Of a DNA stretch of 64,000 nucleotides, positions 59,408-64,000 are shown in pieces. Location of the stretch: NCBI GenBank assembly GCA_900120395.1, contig LT635553.1, positions 548,186-612,185 of the forward strand, written 5' to 3'. Made by a program: the position numbers and the translations under genes. Position 1 is the stretch's first letter, and each line of letters starts with the position of its first letter. This stretch comes from Porphyromonadaceae bacterium FC4 (GTDB taxonomy: Bacteria; Bacteroidota; Bacteroidia; Bacteroidales; Porphyromonadaceae). The notes beneath the pieces were generated by a model. The model did no database searches. It saw only the letters and a list, made by a program, of their open reading frames with translations, and was not told the DNA's origin.

Positions 59408-60092
59408 GCGCATTGTCAAGTGGTCCGTGATCGTGGTTGCGGTCCTGGGCTTGATCCTATTTCTCCTGACCTACTTGGGTAAGAAGAAAGAGGCACGCAC
59501 AGCATACGAGGTGTATCCGTCGCTGGTGACAGATATCCGGGAGCTGCTCCGAGTGACCACGCTCGAAGGGGATCGTATGGTCCCCGTGACCTTGGAGGAA
59601 GACGGGGTGGGGGCATTTGCCCTGGGAAACTATAAGGTGCGGATCTCCTACGACGTAGAGCGACTCGAGACCTATCAGATGGGCGATACGCTCTTGGTGC
59701 GGTTGCCGGAGGAGGATGTGGCGATTTTTGAGAACGACCAAGTCGGTTTTCGAGTCTTTGATGTCTGGGGCACATCGTTTTGGACCCGACTGAGCGGGGT
59801 CAAGCTCTCGATCGAGCAAGAAAACCGTATGCGCAAGATGGCTACCGAGCAATTGCGAAAAGAGCTGTACAGCGACGGCTCCATCAAAAAAGCCAGAAGC
59901 CAGGCCATAGAGGCGGTCAGCGATATGCTCAGTATCCTACCGGGTACGGTCATCGTCCTTGAGCCGGCAGAGAAGATGCGCCCTCATCCCCATCCGGCGA
60001 TCAGAGGACCTCTGTCCGAAATTCCCGAGAAAGTGGCCCCCATTCCCTACACTAAATCCAGAATAAAGAAATATATACGATGCAACGAATAA
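59400..60092 (+). CDS. DUF4230 membrane-anchored protein
   Basis: A 230-residue partner of the preceding lipoprotein. It has an uncleaved N-terminal membrane helix (VKWSVIVVAVLGLILFLLTYLG, about residues 6-27) and a periplasmic DUF4230 domain (LVTDIRELLRVTTLEGDRMV, FALGNYKVRISYDVERLE, LLVRLPEEDVAIFEND, MRKMATEQLRKELYSDG). I start at ATG 59400, which puts the helix at the N-terminus. One member held in the inner membrane and one as a lipoprotein suggests a pair that meets in the periplasm. It overlaps the glutaminyl cyclase gene by 13 bases. Confidence 0.78.
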   Translation: MSKRIVKWSVIVVAVLGLILFLLTYLGKKKEARTAYEVYPSLVTDIRELLRVTTLEGDRMVPVTLEEDGVGAFALGNYKVRISYDVERLETYQMGDTLLVRLPEEDVAIFENDQVGFRVFDVWGTSFWTRLSGVKLSIEQENRMRKMATEQLRKELYSDGSIKKARSQAIEAVSDMLSILPGTVIVLEPAEKMRPHPHPAIRGPLSEIPEKVAPIPYTKSRIKKYIRCNE

Positions 60093-61108
60093 AAGTAACT
60101 CTATCTCTGCTCCTGCTCCTCAGCCTGACGGCATTTTCGTGCGAGAGCAAGCAAGAGCAAAAGAAGGACAACGAACAGACGGCGGGCACACAAACCGTAG
60201 CGGTGGAGAGCCCCTTTAGTAGCGAGAATGCGTACGAACACCTCCAAAAGCAGGTCGACTTTGGTCCGCGTGTCCCCAATACCGACTCGCATGCGGCGTG
60301 CCTGCAGTACCTGTACGAGACACTTGCAGCCACGGAACTAGAGGTGCAGCGGCAACCGATGGAGCTCACGGCGTACGATGGGACGGTGCTCCGAGCCACC
60401 AACCTCATTGCGAGCTACAAGCTGGAGCGGACCTCCCGAGTCATGCTCTTTGCCCACTGGGATACCCGCCCTATGGCTGACCACGATAGCGACCCGGCAC
60501 TGAGGGATAAGCCGATCGATGGGGCAGATGATGGTGCAAGCGGTACGGCTGTCCTCCTGGAGCTGGCACGGATCATAGCCGGAGCAGACCTGAAGAACAT
60601 CGGTGTCGATATCCTACTCTTTGATGCCGAGGACTATGGCGTGCCCGAGGGCGTGGCGTATAATGGACGTACAGAGACCACCTGGGCACTGGGTACCCAG
60701 TACTGGACCAAACAGACGCATGTGGAGGACTACAAGGCAGACTTTGGTATCCTGCTGGATATGGTGGGAGCTAAGGAGGCAACCTTTTACCGGGAGTACT
60801 TTTCGGTCAATGCCGCCAGCCGGTATGTAAATAAGATATGGGCTACAGCGCGCAGCATGGGGCACTCCAAGTACTTCATCAATGAGATGGGCGGAGCCAT
60901 CACAGATGACCACTACTTTGTGATCGAGAACCTCCGCATCCCCTGCGTCAACATAGTCAACTACAACCCATCGCGCACCAAAGGATTTGGGGACTACTGG
61001 CATACCCACCAAGACAACATGGATAACATCAGCAAGGAGACCCTCCAAGCTGTGGGCGAGACGGTCTGGAAGGTACTCCTGGACTACGATGCCGAGCAGG
61101 GAAAGTAG
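60080..61108 (+). CDS. Glutaminyl-peptide cyclotransferase (M28 type), lipoprotein
   Basis: A 342-residue M28-fold enzyme of the mammalian-like glutaminyl cyclase group, which turns N-terminal glutamine of exported proteins into pyroglutamate. Landmarks: VDFGPRVPNTDSHA near the start, AHWDTRP, the zinc-binding Asp in DGADDGASG, Glu in LLFDAEDYG, and His in WHTHQDNMDNI, so a single-zinc site as in QC. The signal peptide ends AFSC (Cys21), thus a lipoprotein of the periplasm. In P. gingivalis the counterpart acts on the many exported proteins whose mature end is Gln; the same sense fits this window (for example the protease signal ends AQ-I). It overlaps the DUF4230 gene by 13 bases. Confidence 0.9.
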   Translation: MQRIKVTLSLLLLLSLTAFSCESKQEQKKDNEQTAGTQTVAVESPFSSENAYEHLQKQVDFGPRVPNTDSHAACLQYLYETLAATELEVQRQPMELTAYDGTVLRATNLIASYKLERTSRVMLFAHWDTRPMADHDSDPALRDKPIDGADDGASGTAVLLELARIIAGADLKNIGVDILLFDAEDYGVPEGVAYNGRTETTWALGTQYWTKQTHVEDYKADFGILLDMVGAKEATFYREYFSVNAASRYVNKIWATARSMGHSKYFINEMGGAITDDHYFVIENLRIPCVNIVNYNPSRTKGFGDYWHTHQDNMDNISKETLQAVGETVWKVLLDYDAEQGK

Positions 61109-61154
61109 GAGCAACACCTACCAAGATAAGGATAACCCTAAGACGATAAGATAT

Positions 61155-61583
61155 ATGAAGACAATCAATGAACGCCAGGACGAACTCATCGAGGAGTTTT
61201 CTTTCCTCGACGACTGGATGGACCGCTATGCCCTGATCATCGAGATGGGTAATGAGCTGGAACCGCTGCCGGAGAACGATAAGGTTCCCAATCATACCAT
61301 CGAGGGGTGTCAGAGTCATGTATGGATCACCGGCTATGCTCATCCGGATGGTACTCTGTGGCTCAAGGCGGACTCCGATGCGGTGATTGTGAAAGGGATC
61401 ATTGCGATGCTTCTGAGGGTCCTCTCCGGTCAAAAACCTGAAGACATAGTCTCTGCCGACCTCTACTTCATTGACCGACTGGGACTAAAGGAGCATCTTT
61501 CGCCCACGCGGTCCAATGGATTGCTCGCCATGGTGCGCCACATCAAGATCCTGGCACAGGCTATGATCACGGTTCGTAAGTAG
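61155..61583 (+). CDS. sufE: SufE-family sulfur acceptor protein
   Basis: SufE accepts persulfide sulfur from the cysteine desulfurase SufS for iron-sulfur cluster assembly. The 142-residue protein has the acceptor Cys52 in HTIEGCQSHVWI and the closing segment LKEHLSPTRSNGLLAMVRHIK typical of the family. The start is ATG 61155 (MKTINERQDELIEEF); longer frames run into the preceding gene. No SufBCD or SufS lies in the window. It precedes pdxB by seven bases. Confidence 0.94.
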   Translation: MKTINERQDELIEEFSFLDDWMDRYALIIEMGNELEPLPENDKVPNHTIEGCQSHVWITGYAHPDGTLWLKADSDAVIVKGIIAMLLRVLSGQKPEDIVSADLYFIDRLGLKEHLSPTRSNGLLAMVRHIKILAQAMITVRK

Positions 61584-61590
61584 AAATGCT

Positions 61591-62709
61591 ATGATCAAAA
61601 TTCTAGCAGAGCACTCCATACCCTACCTTCGGGGAGTGCTGGAAGAACTTGGTGAGGTTACCTACCTACCCACCGAGGCGTTCACGCCGGATACCGTACG
61701 GGATGCTGACTGGCTGATCGTCCGCAGTATCACCAAGTGTACGCCGCAGCTGCTGGAGGGATCAAGTGTCCGCCTGATAACCTCTGCCACCATCGGGTAC
61801 GACCATATTGACACCGACTATTGCGACCAGAACGGTATCGCATGGTACAATGCTCCCGGGTGCAATGCGGGCGGTGTCGGTCAGTACTTTGGCGGTGTAC
61901 TCTCTTATCTGGCGGTGAATCATCTCTTTGATCCGCGAGGCAAGACCATCGGTATCGTGGGGGTCGGACATACGGGCAGGTACGTCGCTAGATACGCCGA
62001 GGCTATGGGCATGCGACTCTTGCTCAACGACCCTCCTCGAGCTGAACAAGAGGGAGACGGGGCATTCGTCGACTACTCGACCGTCCTAAAAGAGTCCGAC
62101 TTAATCTCCTACCATGTGCCCTTGACCCGAAAAGGCCCGCATGCTACCTATCATCTCTTCAATAGTGAGGTGGCTCGGATGGTTAGGAGACGGCCCATCG
62201 TGGCCAACTTTTGCAGGGGAGCGGTCACCGATACCACAGCTCTGATCGAGGCAAAGGAGCAGGCAGCTCTGTCTGCTCTCCTGATAGACTGTTGGGAAAA
62301 TGAGCCCCACATATCTACCCGACTACTTGATACGACCCTACTGGCTACGCCACACATTGCCGGCTTTTCTGCCGATGGAAAGTCCAATGCGGCTAAAGCT
62401 TGTGTGCAGCGCGGTCTGGAGTTTTTCGGTCTGAGGAGCTCGCATATCGAAGAGATTGCTCCGGCTCCGCCTAAGGATCCGATCATCGACCTAGCTGAGT
62501 TCCCGGATGATGGTTTGCGACTCTTCAGAGCGATCCTTCGTACCTACAACCCCTATCCCGTAGATCAGCAGTTGAGGAAGGAGTACGGCGACTTCGAAAA
62601 GCTCCGTCGAAACTACGATTATCCGCGTGAGCCACATGCGTATACTGTGGTTCATGCGAGTGATGACGAGGCAAAGATACTAAGCCGGGTAGGCTTTAAC
62701 ATCGGATAA
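61591..62709 (+). CDS. pdxB: Erythronate-4-phosphate dehydrogenase
   Basis: PdxB oxidises 4-phosphoerythronate in the DXP-independent route to pyridoxal phosphate. The 372-residue protein belongs to the D-isomer 2-hydroxyacid dehydrogenases: the nucleotide-binding GIVGVGHTGRYVARYAEAMG, the catalytic Arg in VANFCRGAVTDTTAL, Glu in LLIDCWENEP and His in TPHIAGFS. SATIGYDHID and NAPGCNAGGVGQY are strongly PdxB-like, as is the extra C-terminal domain (DDGLRLFRAILRTYNPYPVDQQL). It follows sufE by seven bases and precedes the next gene by three. Confidence 0.95.
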   Translation: MIKILAEHSIPYLRGVLEELGEVTYLPTEAFTPDTVRDADWLIVRSITKCTPQLLEGSSVRLITSATIGYDHIDTDYCDQNGIAWYNAPGCNAGGVGQYFGGVLSYLAVNHLFDPRGKTIGIVGVGHTGRYVARYAEAMGMRLLLNDPPRAEQEGDGAFVDYSTVLKESDLISYHVPLTRKGPHATYHLFNSEVARMVRRRPIVANFCRGAVTDTTALIEAKEQAALSALLIDCWENEPHISTRLLDTTLLATPHIAGFSADGKSNAAKACVQRGLEFFGLRSSHIEEIAPAPPKDPIIDLAEFPDDGLRLFRAILRTYNPYPVDQQLRKEYGDFEKLRRNYDYPREPHAYTVVHASDDEAKILSRVGFNIG

Positions 62710-62712
62710 CCT

Positions 62713-63330
62713 ATGGAATACACTCTTATAGCCATTGCTCATTCCCCACAGCAAGAGCTCCAGCTGGAGGTCATGCAGCAGGACAATGAGCTCTACTTTC
62801 GTCTCCTCTACGAGGGAACGATGCTGCTCGACTACTCGCGGCTTGCCCTGGATCCGGTCGACAAAGCGTCCGATGCACTGACGCTGCTGTGGACGGATAT
62901 GCGTGCCATGCCCACCGATGGGTTGGAGCTGATGACCGCCTTTTCTTGGGGGGACGAACGGCTCCTGCTGCGGTTTTTGCTCACTGATGAGAGCCTGGCC
63001 TTTCGGTATGAGCTGGAGGGAAAGACGCATACCTCTATCCTAGGCGAGCGTACCTGCTTCCACTTTGGCCCCGATGCCAACCTCCTTGTTGCTCCGGGTG
63101 ACGATGGGGTAATTGATGCACGCGGGCTGACGCTTCCGGTCCTGCTTGAGATGGACAATGGTCTGTACATCAGCGTGCGCCGTACACCGTCGCTATCGCT
63201 TCCGGAGCCCTCTTTGCGCCTTGAGAGTGGACAGCTCCTAGAGGTCTTTTATCCTGAAAAACAAGCAGTAGAGACCGGCGACTACCAGATGATCACCCCG
63301 TGGTGGATACTTGCCATCACTGAGCCCTGA
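62713..63330 (+). CDS. GH97 N-terminal-domain-like protein, function unknown
   Basis: A 205-residue protein without signal peptide. Its start (IAHSPQQELQLEVMQQDNELYFRLLYEGTMLLDYSRLALD) closely follows the pattern of the N-terminal beta-sandwich of glycoside hydrolase family 97 (sample: spDGkl.v.v...g.lyy.v.y.gk.vl..SrLGl), and FRYELEGKTHTSILGERTCFHF matches a later strand of that domain. The catalytic barrel is absent, so hydrolase activity is not expected. It could be a stand-alone sugar-binding or regulatory domain. It lies three bases after pdxB and eleven before a glycosyltransferase gene. The assignment rests on sequence pattern alone. Confidence 0.55.
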   Translation: MEYTLIAIAHSPQQELQLEVMQQDNELYFRLLYEGTMLLDYSRLALDPVDKASDALTLLWTDMRAMPTDGLELMTAFSWGDERLLLRFLLTDESLAFRYELEGKTHTSILGERTCFHFGPDANLLVAPGDDGVIDARGLTLPVLLEMDNGLYISVRRTPSLSLPEPSLRLESGQLLEVFYPEKQAVETGDYQMITPWWILAITEP

Positions 63331-63341
63331 GCAGAGAGACG

Positions 63342-64000
63342 GTGAATGTCCTGATCCTATCAACCTTTGCATCAGGAGGCGGAGCAGCAAATGCCGCCTC
63401 CAGGCAGCTCGTCGCTCTCCAAAGGATGGGCGTCTCTGCTCGGATGCTTGTAGCAAGTCCGGAGGTGCCGGTGGAGAATGGACAAGTCCGATCGGTGGGG
63501 GGAGTCAAATGGCAACTTTTGAGGTACGTAGAGAAGCTGGGTACGTTCATTCGAGTCAGAGACCGTTCCCTCCTTTTTCGTTTTTCGGACGCTACGACAG
63601 GCTTGGGTATCGCCCATCATCCTTGGGTGCAGTGGGCGGATGTCATCCATATCCACTGGGTGCAGCAGAGCTTCCTCTCCTTTTCCGGGCTTCACGATCT
63701 GCTGCAGCTCCGAGACAAGCAGTTCTTTTGGTCGCTTCATGACCTCTGGCCACTCACCGGAGGGTGTCACTCCCCCTATGTGATCCGAGGGAGCGAGACG
63801 GAGCTATGCGACCGTTTCCTCCACGGATGTGGCTGCTGTCCCCTGCTCGGCTCGCACCGGTCAGACGACCATGCAGCACGGCATTTTGCTCGAAAGAGCG
63901 GGCTCCCACTCGAGCGGGTTCACTTCTTAGGTGTGAGCCATTCGTTGGTCGGACAGGCTCAAGCGTCGCCACTGGTCTCTCAAGTTTCTTATCTGCCTAA
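63342..64000 (+). CDS. Glycosyltransferase, 5' part (runs off the right edge)
   Basis: An open frame of 219 codons to the window edge with no stop. It starts at GTG 63342, the only early start (the first in-frame ATG is codon 29, inside the glycine-rich first strand region), after a purine-rich stretch. The protein begins NVLILSTFASGGGAANAA, the first strand and glycine loop of a GT-B glycosyltransferase, and contains HIHWVQQSFLSF, then FFWSLHDLWPLTGGCH, a motif typical of Bacteroidetes group 1 (GT4-like) transferases, and a cysteine-rich CDRFLHGCGCCPLLGS. Capsule, O-antigen or glycoprotein synthesis is possible. The C-terminal nucleotide-sugar domain lies outside. Confidence 0.85.
   Translation, partial: MNVLILSTFASGGGAANAASRQLVALQRMGVSARMLVASPEVPVENGQVRSVGGVKWQLLRYVEKLGTFIRVRDRSLLFRFSDATTGLGIAHHPWVQWADVIHIHWVQQSFLSFSGLHDLLQLRDKQFFWSLHDLWPLTGGCHSPYVIRGSETELCDRFLHGCGCCPLLGSHRSDDHAARHFARKSGLPLERVHFLGVSHSLVGQAQASPLVSQVSYLP

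Overview
The window is a chromosomal segment of a member of the Bacteroidales, most likely a Porphyromonas or close relative. The evidence is a complete Mfa1/Mfa2-type fimbrial locus with the gingipain-type Arg-Asp-Val-Thr processing site, promoters of the Bacteroidetes type (TTTG, 19-20 bp, TAnnTTTG), a secreted protease with a type IX secretion-like tail, a mammalian-type glutaminyl cyclase lipoprotein, DPP III (M49) and C69 peptidases, and family-restricted domains (DUF4295, DUF4834, DUF5020, DUF5715, GSCFA, DUF4230, DUF3575, DUF3868). Genes are visibly G+C rich. Two exceptions stand out: an orphan HsdR-N protein (about 42% G+C in two sampled 60-base lines) and a patch inside the second Mfa1-like gene.

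Layout. 1-4912: 3' end of frdB, a small lipoprotein, a TrmH-type methylase, ispD, recG. 5561-12639 (minus): protease, thioredoxin-fold lipoprotein, purL. 13432-15327: DUF4834 protein, ROK repressor, two tRNA-Val. 15536-22294 (minus): GSCFA protein, murF-alr fusion, M49 peptidase, ung in one compact operon. 22585-25752 (minus): orphan HsdR-N protein and a GH20 hexosaminidase. 26572-30239: M15-like DUF5715 protein and B12-dependent ribonucleotide reductase. 30422-37588 (minus): DUF5020 protein, queF, rpmB-rpmG-DUF4295, a sigma-54 activator-lptE-TPR-secG operon, and a C69 dipeptidase. 39592-53750: fimbrial locus (DUF3575, DUF3868, Mfa1, Mfa2, second Mfa1, two accessory lipoproteins, a 1458-residue putative tip protein). 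55541-57134: ferritin and an exported superoxide dismutase. 57341 to the end: meaB, DUF6804-like, two DUF4230, glutaminyl cyclase, sufE, pdxB, a GH97_N-like protein and the start of a glycosyltransferase.

The most unusual content is intergenic. Six arrays (4945-5285, 12887-13151, 26052-26515, 37724-38818, 53850-55266, 56122-56340) are built of short imperfect palindromes in a repeating order, with one clear compensatory base-pair change. A second repeat family (element A, a 44-bp unit in tandem pairs built on the hairpin TTTCC-TACT-GGAAA and the string CTATCCGTCAAA) sits at the edge of five of those arrays and also occurs alone. Neither is explained by a gene, transposase or integrase in the window. 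A third family, GAGGGTGTG-type palindromes, follows four stop codons and looks like a recurrent terminator.

Functionally the window joins surface-structure assembly (Mfa fimbriae, LptE, SecG, secreted peptidases), cobalamin-linked metabolism (NrdJ, MeaB), iron and oxygen defence (ferritin, SOD, SufE) and core functions (PurL, RecG, IspD, MurF-Alr, QueF, Ung).
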